Shown in pieces: positions 7,690 through 16,770 of a DNA stretch of 64,000 nt (within the stretch, counting starts at the first letter, position 1; every line of letters begins with the position of its first letter). Under the pieces are notes generated by a model, which was not told where the DNA came from, searched no databases, and saw nothing but the letters and a program-made list of their open reading frames with translations. This stretch comes from JALCSJ01 sp036788835. GTDB lineage: Bacteria; Bacillota; Negativicutes; Acidaminococcales; Acidaminococcaceae. The stretch covers positions 50,059 through 114,058 of the forward strand of contig DAIQMR010000003.1 of NCBI GenBank assembly GCA_036788835.1, in the 5' to 3' direction. A program made the translations under genes and the position numbers.

Positions 7690-8868
7690 ATGAAAAAATT
7701 ATTTACCTCAGAATCAGTGACCGAAGGCCATCCTGACAAGATTGCCGACCAAATTTCTGACGCAGTTTTGGATGCCATTATTGCCAAAGACCCCTATGCC
7801 AGAGTTGCCTGCGAAACCCTGATAGCTACCGGTCAAATTCACATTGCCGGTGAAATAAGCACGGAATGTTATGTTGATATAGCGAAAATTGCCAGACAAA
7901 CTGTTCTGGGCATTGGCTATGACAGGGCTAAATACGGCTTCGACGGTTCTACCTGCGGTGTGCTTCTGTCCATTGACGAACAATCTTCCGATATTGCTTT
8001 GGGTGTTGATGAGTCAGCTGAGGCCAAAGGCGGCAACAAGGACGATGATGAAACTTTGGGGGCCGGGGATCAAGGCATGATGTTTGGCTATGCCACAGAT
8101 GAAACTCCCGAATATATGCCCATGCCTATTTCTTTGGCACACAAGCTGGTAAGACAATTGACTAAGGTGCGCAAGGACAAGACTTTGAGCTATCTGCGTC
8201 CCGATGGGAAATCCCAGGTAACTGTTGAATATGATGACGGTGTTCCCACTCGTATCGACACAGTAGTTATTTCCACGCAGCACAAAGATGTGGATATGGA
8301 AATTTTGCGCAAAGATGTTATGAAATATGTTATTGCGCCTATTCTGCCTAAAAAAATGGTAGATGCCAAGACCAAATATTATATTAATCCTACCGGCCGT
8401 TTTGTAATCGGTGGTCCTCAAGGGGACACAGGCCTTACGGGCAGAAAGATTATCGTGGATACATACGGTGGAATGGCCCGTCACGGCGGCGGCTGCTTCT
8501 CCGGCAAGGATCCAACAAAGGTAGACAGAAGTGCTTCCTATGCCGCTCGCTATGTTGCTAAAAATATTGTGGCAGCAGGGCTGGCGCATAAATGTGAAAT
8601 CCAATTGGCCTATGCTATTGGGGTAGCTCAACCGGTTTCTATTTCCGTGGAAACATTTGGTACAGGAGCAATTCCCGATGAAAAAATCGTGAAACTGGTT
8701 AAGAAGAATTTCTCTCTGACACCGGCCGGCATTATTAAGAGCTTGGATTTAAGACGTCCGATTTACAAACAAACTGCTGCTTACGGTCACTTTGGCCGTA
8801 CGGACATTGATTTGACCTGGGAACATTTGGACAAAGTAGATGCCCTGAAAGCAGCTTTAAAGAAATAA
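7690..8868 (+). CDS. metK: S-adenosylmethionine synthetase
   Basis: Condenses ATP and methionine to S-adenosylmethionine in the cytosol. The 392-aa protein is full length and carries the N-terminal SVTEGHPDKIADQISDAVLD (catalytic His, Mg ligand), GAGDQGMMFGYA, the GGPQGDTGLTGRKIIVDTYGG signature 1 region and GGGCFSGKDPTKVDRSA signature 2. The start is fixed by AAAGGAGG seven bases upstream of ATG 7690. Expression is under the SAM-I riboswitch. priA follows after 24 bases and is probably cotranscribed. Confidence 0.98.
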   Translation: MKKLFTSESVTEGHPDKIADQISDAVLDAIIAKDPYARVACETLIATGQIHIAGEISTECYVDIAKIARQTVLGIGYDRAKYGFDGSTCGVLLSIDEQSSDIALGVDESAEAKGGNKDDDETLGAGDQGMMFGYATDETPEYMPMPISLAHKLVRQLTKVRKDKTLSYLRPDGKSQVTVEYDDGVPTRIDTVVISTQHKDVDMEILRKDVMKYVIAPILPKKMVDAKTKYYINPTGRFVIGGPQGDTGLTGRKIIVDTYGGMARHGGGCFSGKDPTKVDRSASYAARYVAKNIVAAGLAHKCEIQLAYAIGVAQPVSISVETFGTGAIPDEKIVKLVKKNFSLTPAGIIKSLDLRRPIYKQTAAYGHFGRTDIDLTWEHLDKVDALKAALKK

Positions 8869-8892
8869 CCAGTTGAACCGTGAGATGAATTT

Positions 8893-11292
8893 ATGAAATA
8901 TTTAAACGTAGCCATTAATTTGCCGGTAAAAAATATTTTTCAACAATTCACTTATAAGGTACCACCACAGCTAGACTTCCTGAAGGAGGGCTGGCGTGTT
9001 GTGGTACCTTTCGGTCATCAGCTGCTGGAAGGTTTCGTAGTAGAGCCGCCTGACAAAATAGATGAGAATTTGGAATATAAAGAAATAGCAGACGTGCTGG
9101 GCACGGAGCCTTGGTTCACAGAGGAAATGCTAGCTACGGCTCACTATTTAGCAAAGTACTATATGTGCTCATTGGCAGAAGCATTACGTCTATTTATTCC
9201 CGGTAAAGGTTCTATTGCCACAGTGGGCAGATATGCGCCCCGTGAAGAATTTAATGATAGTTTGAATCCAACGGAAGAACAGCTTTATACCTATTTACAA
9301 ATGAAAGGGCCTCAGCTGCGGAAAGATATTGTGAAACTAAGCCAGGGTGCCGAAGCTTTGAAAGGTTTAATTACAAAGCAGGCCGTGGCTCTGGAATATG
9401 AAATAAAATATAAAATTAAAAACAGGACAGTGCGAACCTTTGCCATAACTTCCGAAGGGCAAAAGGTTTTAGCTGAAAATAATAAAAGGATTAAGGCCCA
9501 AAACGCTGCCTTGGCTTTTTTGCAGGAACGGGGAGAGATGACAGTCCCTGAATTAACAGAATACCACGTGTCTGCGCCTACCTTGCGAACCCTTGCGGCT
9601 AAGGGCTTCATTGAAGAAGGCACCAAGCGGGTTCTTCGGGATAGCTATAAAGATAAAGCCGCAATCAAAGAAGTTTTGCAGCTTACTACTGAACAACAAG
9701 AGGCTATTAGTTCAGTTACGGAATGCCTAAAGGGAAATAGCAGTAAGACGTTTCTGTTACAAGGCATTACCGGCAGCGGGAAAACCGAGGTTTATTTGCG
9801 GCTGGCGGATAAAGCCTTGCGGGAAGGGAAGCAGGTTCTGGTTTTAGTGCCGGAAATTGCTTTAACAGGCCAGATTGTCAAACGTTTTAAAGCCTGGTTC
9901 GGTAACAAGGTCGCCGTAGCTCACAGCAAACTATCGGCAGGGGAAAGAGCCGATGTTTGGCAGAAAATGCGCTCTGATTACGCATCTGTGTTAATCGGAG
10001 TGCGGTCTGCTGTTTTTTCTCCTTTTCATAATCTTGGCTTGATTATTATTGATGAAGAACATGAGTATACCTATAAACAGGATGAGCGGCCTAATTATCA
10101 TGCCAGAAATATCGGGGCTTTTCGGGCCAAACTCAATGGGGCACCTTTGGTTCTGGGCAGTGCTACTCCTGATTTGGAATCTTATCATAAAGCACAGGAA
10201 GGTACCTATGTGCATTTACTTTTGACGAAGCGCCCTATGGCAGGGTCACACTTGCCTCAGGTAGAAGTAGTGGACATGCGCAAGGAATTGCAGGAAGGTA
10301 ATAAATCTGTTCTTTCCTGGCAGCTTCGAGACGCTCTGCTGGAAACGGCCAAAGCAGGGGAACAGGCTATCGTTCTTTTGAACAGACGGGGTTTTTCTAC
10401 TTTTGTGATGTGCCGGGACTGCGGAGCTACCTTAACCTGTCCCAATTGTGCCGTGTCTTTGGTTTATCATGCCAAGGAGCATGTGATGCAGTGCCACTAC
10501 TGTGGTCATACAGAACCTATTCCCACGGTTTGTCCCCATTGTCACAGCAAAAGAATAAAATTTTTCGGGACGGGAACGGAAAGGGCCGAGGCGGAAATTG
10601 CTGCTTTAGGCAATGGTATTAGACCCATTCGTATGGACCAGGATTCTACCATGGCTAAATTTGCCCATGAAGAGATTCTGGACAGCTTTGTGCAGGGTGA
10701 ATATAATGTGCTTTTAGGTACGCAAATGGTAGCTAAAGGACACGATATTCCCAATGTTACTTTAGTGGGGGTTTTGTCAGCCGATTCTCAGCTGAATTTG
10801 CCGGATTACAGGAGCGGGGAGCGAACCTTTGCCCTTTTGACGCAGGCAGCAGGGCGCGCCGGTCGGGGTGCAAAACCGGGAAGGGTTATTTTTCAGGCCT
10901 ATGATGCGGGCAATCCTATTTTAGCTCAGGCTGCTTCCCAAGATTATGCGGGCTTTGCCCGGAACGAACTGACAGTGCGACAAGAATTGGGCTATCCGCC
11001 CTTCACCTCACTTTTAAAAGTCACGGTGCTTCACAAGGAACAGGAAAAGGCTTTAGAAACGGCTCAAAAATTGGTAAATTTTCTGGAAGCAGAGCAATTA
11101 GGAGGAAAACTCCTGAAATCTCAGATTATGGGACCATTTCCGGCTATAGTAGCTATGGTTAATCATATTTTCCGGATTAACGTTATAATTAAGACAACAG
11201 AAGCAGATAAAGTCAAAGATATGCTTTGGAATTCAGAATTTAAAGACAAGGCCAACGTTTACTTTGACGTGGACCCGGTTAATGTAGTGTGA
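8893..11292 (+). CDS. priA: Primosomal protein N' (replication restart helicase PriA)
   Basis: Superfamily 2 DNA helicase that reloads the replisome at stalled forks. Visible are an N-terminal 3'-DNA-binding domain, Walker A GITGSGKTEVYLR (about residue 290), the DEEH box in IIIDEEHEYTYK, the helicase motif GSATPDLESY, and two zinc-binding clusters between about 510 and 550 (CRDCGATLTCPNC, CHYCGH, CPHC). GTGTERAEAEI and AAGRAGRG mark the C-terminal helicase lobe. Length 799 aa is typical. It starts 24 bases after metK and is followed by a terminator, so metK-priA can form one unit; def has its own promoter. Confidence 0.97.
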   Translation: MKYLNVAINLPVKNIFQQFTYKVPPQLDFLKEGWRVVVPFGHQLLEGFVVEPPDKIDENLEYKEIADVLGTEPWFTEEMLATAHYLAKYYMCSLAEALRLFIPGKGSIATVGRYAPREEFNDSLNPTEEQLYTYLQMKGPQLRKDIVKLSQGAEALKGLITKQAVALEYEIKYKIKNRTVRTFAITSEGQKVLAENNKRIKAQNAALAFLQERGEMTVPELTEYHVSAPTLRTLAAKGFIEEGTKRVLRDSYKDKAAIKEVLQLTTEQQEAISSVTECLKGNSSKTFLLQGITGSGKTEVYLRLADKALREGKQVLVLVPEIALTGQIVKRFKAWFGNKVAVAHSKLSAGERADVWQKMRSDYASVLIGVRSAVFSPFHNLGLIIIDEEHEYTYKQDERPNYHARNIGAFRAKLNGAPLVLGSATPDLESYHKAQEGTYVHLLLTKRPMAGSHLPQVEVVDMRKELQEGNKSVLSWQLRDALLETAKAGEQAIVLLNRRGFSTFVMCRDCGATLTCPNCAVSLVYHAKEHVMQCHYCGHTEPIPTVCPHCHSKRIKFFGTGTERAEAEIAALGNGIRPIRMDQDSTMAKFAHEEILDSFVQGEYNVLLGTQMVAKGHDIPNVTLVGVLSADSQLNLPDYRSGERTFALLTQAAGRAGRGAKPGRVIFQAYDAGNPILAQAASQDYAGFARNELTVRQELGYPPFTSLLKVTVLHKEQEKALETAQKLVNFLEAEQLGGKLLKSQIMGPFPAIVAMVNHIFRINVIIKTTEADKVKDMLWNSEFKDKANVYFDVDPVNVV

Positions 11293-11293
11293 G

Positions 11294-11330
11294 AAAAAGG
11301 GGCGAATCCTAGAGATTTGCCCCTTTTTCT
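11294..11330 (+). terminator. Rho-independent terminator after priA
   Basis: AAAAAGGGGCGAATC pairs with GATTTGCCCCTTTTT (one G/T mismatch), ending in a T run, starting two bases past the priA stop. Confidence 0.9.
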
Positions 11331-11337
11331 CCTATTT

Positions 11338-11347
11338 ATGGTATAAT
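11338..11347 (+). promoter_or_regulatory. Extended -10 promoter of the def-fmt gene run
   Basis: TGGTATAATAAA: a consensus TATAAT (11342-11347) with the TGn extension and no good -35 at 17 bases. The same tGGTATAATAAA string occurs before the HD-domain gene (42568) and uvrB (50274), suggesting a locally favoured promoter type. Confidence 0.7.
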
Positions 11348-11380
11348 AAAGGGTAAAATTATATGAAGGAGATTAGACGA

Positions 11381-11857
11381 ATGGCTTTAATGGAAATTTA
11401 TGTGGCAGGTAATCCCATACTGAGAAAACCAACGGAAAAGGTCAAGATTTTTGATAAAAAATTAGGCAAGCTTTTAGATAATATGGCTTCAACTATGTAT
11501 CATGCGGAAGGGTGCGGTTTGGCAGGACCGCAGGTGGGCATTGCCAAAAGACTTTTGGTTATTGATGCTTTTGACGATCAAGGCATCAGAGAGTTTATTA
11601 ATCCGGAAATCATAGAGCATTCCGGAGAGATAATTTCCACAGAGGGCTGTCTCAGCGTTCCCGATTACGAAGGAGAGGTAAGGCGGGCCGGCGAAGTGGT
11701 CGTAGCCTTCCAAGACCGCAAGGGAGCAGAGAAAAAGCTAAAAGCCGATGGGCTTTTAGCTATAGCATTACAGCATGAGATAGACCATTTGAATGGTGTT
11801 TTGTTTATTGACAAGGCAATTTCTTTACAACCTAAAGCAAAGGACGAACCAAAATGA
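11381..11857 (+). CDS. def: Peptide deformylase
   Basis: Metalloenzyme that removes the N-formyl group from nascent proteins. All three motifs are present: GCGLAGPQVG (motif I, with Gly for the usual second Ala), EGCLSVP (motif II, metal Cys) and QHEIDHLNG (motif III, HExxH). The ATG at 11381 (158 aa) is chosen because AAGGAGA lies 8 bases upstream; the in-frame ATG at 11363 overlaps that ribosome binding site. The stop overlaps the fmt start (ATGA), coupling deformylase with the formylating enzyme. Confidence 0.96.
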   Translation: MALMEIYVAGNPILRKPTEKVKIFDKKLGKLLDNMASTMYHAEGCGLAGPQVGIAKRLLVIDAFDDQGIREFINPEIIEHSGEIISTEGCLSVPDYEGEVRRAGEVVVAFQDRKGAEKKLKADGLLAIALQHEIDHLNGVLFIDKAISLQPKAKDEPK

Positions 11858-12792
11858 GAATAGTGTTTATGGGAACACCTGTTTTTGCCGTAGCTAGTTT
11901 AAATGCTTTGGTAGAGAGCCATTCTTGCGAAGTGGTAGGTGTAGTAACACAGCCGGATAGACCGAAAGGCCGTGGCAAAAAAATCATGGAGTCTCCCGTG
12001 AAAATTTTTGCCGGGGAACAAGGCTTGCCTGTGCTGCAGCCTGAAAAAGTCAGAGACCCGGGAGCTATTGCGGCAATTAAGGCATGGCAACCGGAGCTGA
12101 TTGTGGTGGCAGCCTTCGGCCAGTTTCTCCCGGAAAGCATTTTAACTATGCCGCAATATGGCTGTATTAATGTACATGCCTCTCTTTTGCCAAAATACCG
12201 CGGTGCCGCGCCTATTCACTATGCTATTTTAAAGGGTGAAAAAACTGCCGGCGTAACTATAATGCAAATGGCTAAGGGTATGGACACCGGTGACATGTTA
12301 AAAGCCGCGGAAGTGCCTATTGCCCCCGAAATGACTCAGGGCGAGCTCCACGATATTTTGAAAGAAAAGGGAGCTCAGGTTTTGCTAGAAGTTATTGGGG
12401 ATATAGCAGCAGGCAATGTTCATCCTGTTAAGCAAAATGAGGCTGAAGTTACTTTCGCTTCTTTAATTACCAGAGAAATGGAAAAGCTCCAATGGGAAAA
12501 AAGCGCTCAGGCTTTACACAATCAGATCAGGGCCTTTAATCCTTGGCCGGGTTCCTATACTGCTCTGCCTAATGGTAAAATTTTAAAAATCTGGTTAAGT
12601 AAAGTCGCAGCAGGCAACTGGCCCCGGAAAGCACCGGGTACGGTGGTGGCGGCGGACAAGCACAATCTGGTAATTGCCACAGGCAAGGGATTTTTGCAAC
12701 TGGAAGAAGTTCAGCCGGAAGGCAAGAATCATATGGCCGCCAATGTGTTTGTTAATGGCAAGCATGTAAAGGCTGGGGATATATTAGGGTAA
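11854..12792 (+). CDS. fmt: Methionyl-tRNA formyltransferase
   Basis: Transfers formyl from 10-formyl-tetrahydrofolate to initiator Met-tRNA. The 312-aa sequence has the Rossmann start MRIVFMGTPVFAVASL, the catalytic NVHASLLPKYRGAAPIHYAI segment (Asn, His) and GMDTGDM, followed by the C-terminal tRNA-binding beta domain (AFNPWPGSYT onward). It overlaps def by four bases. A 67-base gap without a recognisable element separates it from the DUF116 gene. Confidence 0.97.
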   Translation: MRIVFMGTPVFAVASLNALVESHSCEVVGVVTQPDRPKGRGKKIMESPVKIFAGEQGLPVLQPEKVRDPGAIAAIKAWQPELIVVAAFGQFLPESILTMPQYGCINVHASLLPKYRGAAPIHYAILKGEKTAGVTIMQMAKGMDTGDMLKAAEVPIAPEMTQGELHDILKEKGAQVLLEVIGDIAAGNVHPVKQNEAEVTFASLITREMEKLQWEKSAQALHNQIRAFNPWPGSYTALPNGKILKIWLSKVAAGNWPRKAPGTVVAADKHNLVIATGKGFLQLEEVQPEGKNHMAANVFVNGKHVKAGDILG

Positions 12793-12859
12793 AAACTTAA
12801 AGCGAGAAAACGTATAGTATTGTACTAGAGCAGTGTTTCATACAAGAAGAGGAAACTAA

Positions 12860-13666
12860 TTGGAAAATATAGTAGTGTTAAGACCGAAAAAAAGAATATT
12901 TATTGCCTTGGTTTCTGTGGCGATTTTTATGGCAGGAGTGGTTTGTTATGGACTGTGGCAGATTATGCGTCCGGGTCTGGCAGAAATCAGTCCTGTTTTG
13001 CCCAAGCTTTTAGGTGTGGGAATTGTTTTCCTGATTGCCGGGTTGGCGGCCGGGGTACTGGGTATAGTTTTGGCCATTTTGGGAATACCAACACTGCATT
13101 TCTTTTACCGGTGGGCTTGGCATGTGATTAATTTCTTGTGTCCTCCGGCAGTTTTCCTGGGGCGTATGGTTAATATTCCCAAAGAAAAAATAGAGCAGTC
13201 TTTCATTGAAGTAAACAATAATTTGGTTCTTAAGCAGCATATTAAAGTGCCCCCTGAGAGAATTTTAATTCTTACACCTCATTGCATTCAACTGGATACA
13301 TGTGTCCATAAAGTAACCAGAAATATTAATAATTGTCATCAGTGTGGGGGCTGCGGTGTAGGTTCACTGCTGGGCTTGGCACATAAATACGGTCTCCATG
13401 TGGTTATTTCCACAGGGGGAACTCTGGCCAGGCAGGCGGTACGACAGGCTAGGCCAAAGGCTATCGTGGCCGTGGCCTGCGAAAATGATTTGACCAGCGG
13501 GATCCAAGATGTTTTCCCTTTGCCTGTTTTAGGAGTTTTAAATGAACGACCCAATGGACCATGTTTTAATACTAGGGCAGATATGGGTAAAGTGGAAGAT
13601 GCCATTAAAACATTTTTAACCAATCCTGAGAGTTATGAGGGAAAACATGATCAGCCAAACCAATAA
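12860..13666 (+). CDS. DUF116 family membrane protein
   Basis: Conserved protein of unknown function often found beside fmt and rsmB in Firmicutes. Two hydrophobic segments lie at about residues 13-33 and 45-73, then a cytoplasmic domain with a cysteine pattern LDTCVHKV...NNCHQCGGCGVGSLLGLA that could bind a metal or cluster, and VAVACENDLTSGI. The start is TTG 12860 with AGAGGAAA upstream. Length 268 aa. The end overlaps the start of rsmB. I do not propose a function. Confidence 0.85.
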   Translation: MENIVVLRPKKRIFIALVSVAIFMAGVVCYGLWQIMRPGLAEISPVLPKLLGVGIVFLIAGLAAGVLGIVLAILGIPTLHFFYRWAWHVINFLCPPAVFLGRMVNIPKEKIEQSFIEVNNNLVLKQHIKVPPERILILTPHCIQLDTCVHKVTRNINNCHQCGGCGVGSLLGLAHKYGLHVVISTGGTLARQAVRQARPKAIVAVACENDLTSGIQDVFPLPVLGVLNERPNGPCFNTRADMGKVEDAIKTFLTNPESYEGKHDQPNQ

Positions 13667-14987
13667 TCCCCGTTTGGGGGCGTTATTAATTTTAAATAGT
13701 ATATTTATAGAAGGGGCCTATGCCAATCTGGCTTTGAGTAAAGCTTTGAGTGGCAGTCCCATGGACAAAAGGGACAAGGCTCTGACCACAGAGCTGGTTT
13801 ATGGAACCGTCAAAGCCAAAGGTACCATAGATTGGCTTCTGACAAAAAGCATCAATAGGCCCTTACGCAAAGTAGCACCTATTATGTTGAATATTTTGCG
13901 GATGTCTGTATATCAGATATTTTATTTAACGAAGATTCCTCCTTCTGCTGCCTGCAACGAAGCCGCGGAATTGGCCAAGAAATTCGGCCACGAAGGAATG
14001 GTTAAATTTGTTAATGGTGTATTACGGGGTATGCTTCGCAATAGGGAAAGTTTGAGCTTTCCTTCCATGGAAGAAAATGAGCCCCTGCATATTTCCTTAA
14101 CCTATATGCACCCTGAATGGCTGGTGCAAAGATGGCGGTATCGTTTCGGTAGGGAAGATGCCATTAAGCTTTGTGAGTATGACAATAAGACGGCAAGTTT
14201 AACCATGCGAGTTAACACTTTACTGATTTCTCGGGAGGCCCTGTCTGCACAGCTTGCTAAGGCAGGAATAGAGGTGCACCCTTCCCTATGGAGTAAGGAT
14301 GGGCTAATTTGTGATAAATTAACTTCTTTACAAGAACTTATGGAGAAATTTGGCCGGTATATTTATATCCAAGATGAAAGTTCTATGCTGGTAGCTGATG
14401 TTTTAAATCCCCAAGCAGGAGAAACTGTTTTTGATTTGTGCAGTGCTCCCGGCGGGAAAACAACTCATTTGGCTCAGAAAATGGGTAACAAGGGTAGGAT
14501 TATTGCTACGGACATTTACGAACATAAATTGCAGCTTGTTCAGGAAAATGCCAAGCGACTGCATATTAATATTATTCAGACAGAATTGCAGGATGCTTCC
14601 CAACCCAGGTCTGAGTGGTTGGGTAAGGCAGATAAAGTGCTGGTTGATGCACCTTGCAGCGGATTAGGGGTTTTGGGGAGAAGAGCGGAAGCCAGATGGA
14701 CGAAAAAGGAAAAAGACTTAAGCAAGTTTCCTTTTCTCCAAAAGAAAATTCTGGCAGTAGGAGCTTCCTATGTGAAAATAGGCGGCCGGCTGCTTTACAG
14801 TACCTGTACTTTGGAAAGAGATGAAAATACCAGAGTGGCAGCAGATTTTTTGAAAACCCATCCGGATTTTAAAGCCGTGGAATTTCTCCATCCCCTAACA
14901 GGAGAGAAAAGCACGGAACTGCAGCTTTTGCCGCAAAAAGATAATATTGATGGTTTTTATCTGGCATTGTTTGAACGAATAAAATAG
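13647..14987 (+). CDS. rsmB: 16S rRNA (cytosine-967-C5)-methyltransferase
   Basis: An N-terminal NusB-like RNA-binding domain (about residues 1-140) is followed by a SAM-dependent RNA m5C methyltransferase domain with DLCSAPGGKTTHLA (SAM site), VDAPCSGLGVLGRR (Pro-Cys motif IV) and YSTCTLERDEN (catalytic Cys, motif VI). Start ATG 13647 has GAGGGA six bases upstream, overlapping the DUF116 gene; an ATG at 13635 is the alternative. Length 446 aa is typical. rlmN follows after 8 bases. Confidence 0.95.
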   Translation: MISQTNNPRLGALLILNSIFIEGAYANLALSKALSGSPMDKRDKALTTELVYGTVKAKGTIDWLLTKSINRPLRKVAPIMLNILRMSVYQIFYLTKIPPSAACNEAAELAKKFGHEGMVKFVNGVLRGMLRNRESLSFPSMEENEPLHISLTYMHPEWLVQRWRYRFGREDAIKLCEYDNKTASLTMRVNTLLISREALSAQLAKAGIEVHPSLWSKDGLICDKLTSLQELMEKFGRYIYIQDESSMLVADVLNPQAGETVFDLCSAPGGKTTHLAQKMGNKGRIIATDIYEHKLQLVQENAKRLHINIIQTELQDASQPRSEWLGKADKVLVDAPCSGLGVLGRRAEARWTKKEKDLSKFPFLQKKILAVGASYVKIGGRLLYSTCTLERDENTRVAADFLKTHPDFKAVEFLHPLTGEKSTELQLLPQKDNIDGFYLALFERIK

Positions 14988-14995
14988 AGGTATAA

Positions 14996-16057
14996 ATGAG
15001 TAAAAAAGAAATTTTTGGTATGAATCTTGAAGAACTCCAAGAGGCTTTTTCAGAGTTTGGTATAAAAAAATACAGAGCTTTGCAGGTGTTTCGTTGGCTT
15101 TATGAACAGGGAGTCACTTCTTTTGCAGAAATGACCAATTTGTCCAAGGCTGACAGGGAACTGCTGGGAGAGCATTTCGACCTAGGTTCCGGGACAGTGC
15201 AGGTAGCCAGAGAACTGTCTTCCGGTGATGGGCTGACTAAGAAAGTCCTTCTGGAATTTTCCGACAAGGCCAGCGTGGAAACAGTTGTTATGCACCATGA
15301 TTACGGTTATAGTGTGTGCTTGTCTTCTCAAGTGGGCTGCAATATGAACTGTGCTTTTTGTGCCAGCGGCATTTCCGGCTTTGAGAGAAATCTGACAGCA
15401 GGGGAAATCCTGGCTCAGGTTTATTATTTTCAGCGATTGTTACAGGTCAAAGGAGCCAGAGTTAGCAGAGTGGTTGTTATGGGCAGCGGGGAACCTATGC
15501 TGAACCTGGACAATGTGCTCCACGCTTTGGATATCCTGCACAGTGATTATGGGCAGTGTATAGGCTACCGCAACATGACGATTTCTACCTGTGGGATTAT
15601 TCCCGGTATTTCCCAGCTGGCTGCAGCCGGACGCACCATTAATCTGGCTGTTTCCCTGCATGCTGCTTCTGATGGTCTGAGAACTAAGCTCATGCCCATT
15701 AATAAAACATATAATTATTTAAAAGTGATTGAGGCAGCGGATGCCTATGAACAGGTAAACGGCCGACAGGTAATGTATGAATATATTTTGCTGGCAGGCA
15801 TCAATGACAGCAAAGCAGATGCCCAAACTTTGGCAGATACTTTACAACATAGGAATTGCGTGGTAAATTTAATTCCGGCCAATCCCGTGCCGGAAAAAGG
15901 CTTCGTCCGTCCTAAGCAGCAAGCCATAGATGATTTTTTTCAAACGCTGAAAGCACGTAAAATCAATGTGACATTGCGGAAAGAAATGGGTAAGGATATT
16001 AATGCGGCCTGCGGACAATTAAGAGCCAGTACACTAAAGGAGGAAGAACCTTGTTAG
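14996..16057 (+). CDS. rlmN: 23S rRNA (adenine-2503-C2)/tRNA methyltransferase, radical SAM
   Basis: Radical SAM enzyme that methylates C2 of A2503 in 23S rRNA. The cluster motif CNMNCAFCASG lies at about residue 115; the C-terminal MGKDINAACGQLRAS contains the second catalytic cysteine that carries the methyl group. SCGIIP-type and PVSLHA-like segments (STCGIIPGI, LAVSLHAASD) also fit. 353 aa, full length. The stop overlaps the prpC start by seven bases. Confidence 0.97.
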   Translation: MSKKEIFGMNLEELQEAFSEFGIKKYRALQVFRWLYEQGVTSFAEMTNLSKADRELLGEHFDLGSGTVQVARELSSGDGLTKKVLLEFSDKASVETVVMHHDYGYSVCLSSQVGCNMNCAFCASGISGFERNLTAGEILAQVYYFQRLLQVKGARVSRVVVMGSGEPMLNLDNVLHALDILHSDYGQCIGYRNMTISTCGIIPGISQLAAAGRTINLAVSLHAASDGLRTKLMPINKTYNYLKVIEAADAYEQVNGRQVMYEYILLAGINDSKADAQTLADTLQHRNCVVNLIPANPVPEKGFVRPKQQAIDDFFQTLKARKINVTLRKEMGKDINAACGQLRASTLKEEEPC

Positions 16058-16770
16058 CGGTTAGTAGAACAAATCGAGGTTTGGTACGTAAAAATAATGA
16101 AGACAGTGTCTTGGTGAGAATACCGGACTTGTTTGCCATTGCGGATGGTATGGGAGGTTCAGAAGCCGGCGAAATAGCTAGCTTTGAAGCAGTGAGAAGG
16201 TTGCAGAAGCTATCACTGACTGACCAGCCGGATGAAGAAATTCTGCAAGACTTACGTAATAAAATAGAAAAAATCAATGGCGCAATTTGGAAGATGGCAG
16301 ACCAGCAACCTGATAAAAAAGGCATGGGAACAACATTGACGGCAGTTTATATTAAAAATGGCGAAAAGGCTTTTGTGGCACATGTGGGTGACAGTCGTAT
16401 TTATTTGCTCCAAGAAGGAACGTTAAAGCAGATGTCCAGCGACCATAGCTATGTGGCAGAAATGGTCAGACAAAAGCAACTGACACCACGGGAAGCAGAA
16501 GAAAGTGACCAAAAGCATATGATTCTGCGGGCAGTGGGAGCTGAACCGACTGTTCAGGTGGATACTTTTGAATTCCTTTTAACAGGAGTACAAAAACTTC
16601 TGCTCTGTTCTGATGGCCTATCCAATATGGTGTCTAAAGAAAAAATGGAGCCTCTCCTAAAGAATAATGATTTAAACAAGATAGCCGATGAATTAATGGA
16701 TATGGCTCTTAAAGCCGGGGGAGAAGATAATATTTCCTTTATTATTATTGCTTTGGAGGAAACAAGATGA
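16051..16770 (+). CDS. prpC: PP2C-type Ser/Thr protein phosphatase (PrpC/Stp)
   Basis: Metal-dependent phosphatase that counteracts the adjacent kinase. Motifs: RKNNEDS (metal Asp), FAIADGMGGSEAGE, GTTLTAVYI, AHVGDSRIYLL, LLCSDGLSNMV and GGEDNISFI (last metal Asp). The start is TTG 16051, preceded by AAAGGAGG. 239 aa is normal. It overlaps rlmN upstream and prkC (ATGA) downstream, so kinase and phosphatase are translationally coupled. Confidence 0.95.
   Translation: MLAVSRTNRGLVRKNNEDSVLVRIPDLFAIADGMGGSEAGEIASFEAVRRLQKLSLTDQPDEEILQDLRNKIEKINGAIWKMADQQPDKKGMGTTLTAVYIKNGEKAFVAHVGDSRIYLLQEGTLKQMSSDHSYVAEMVRQKQLTPREAEESDQKHMILRAVGAEPTVQVDTFEFLLTGVQKLLLCSDGLSNMVSKEKMEPLLKNNDLNKIADELMDMALKAGGEDNISFIIIALEETR

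Noticed and set aside
8014..8631. 205-codon antisense frame within metK
   Set aside because: metK is unambiguous on the other strand; the antisense frame has no ribosome binding site or recognisable domain.
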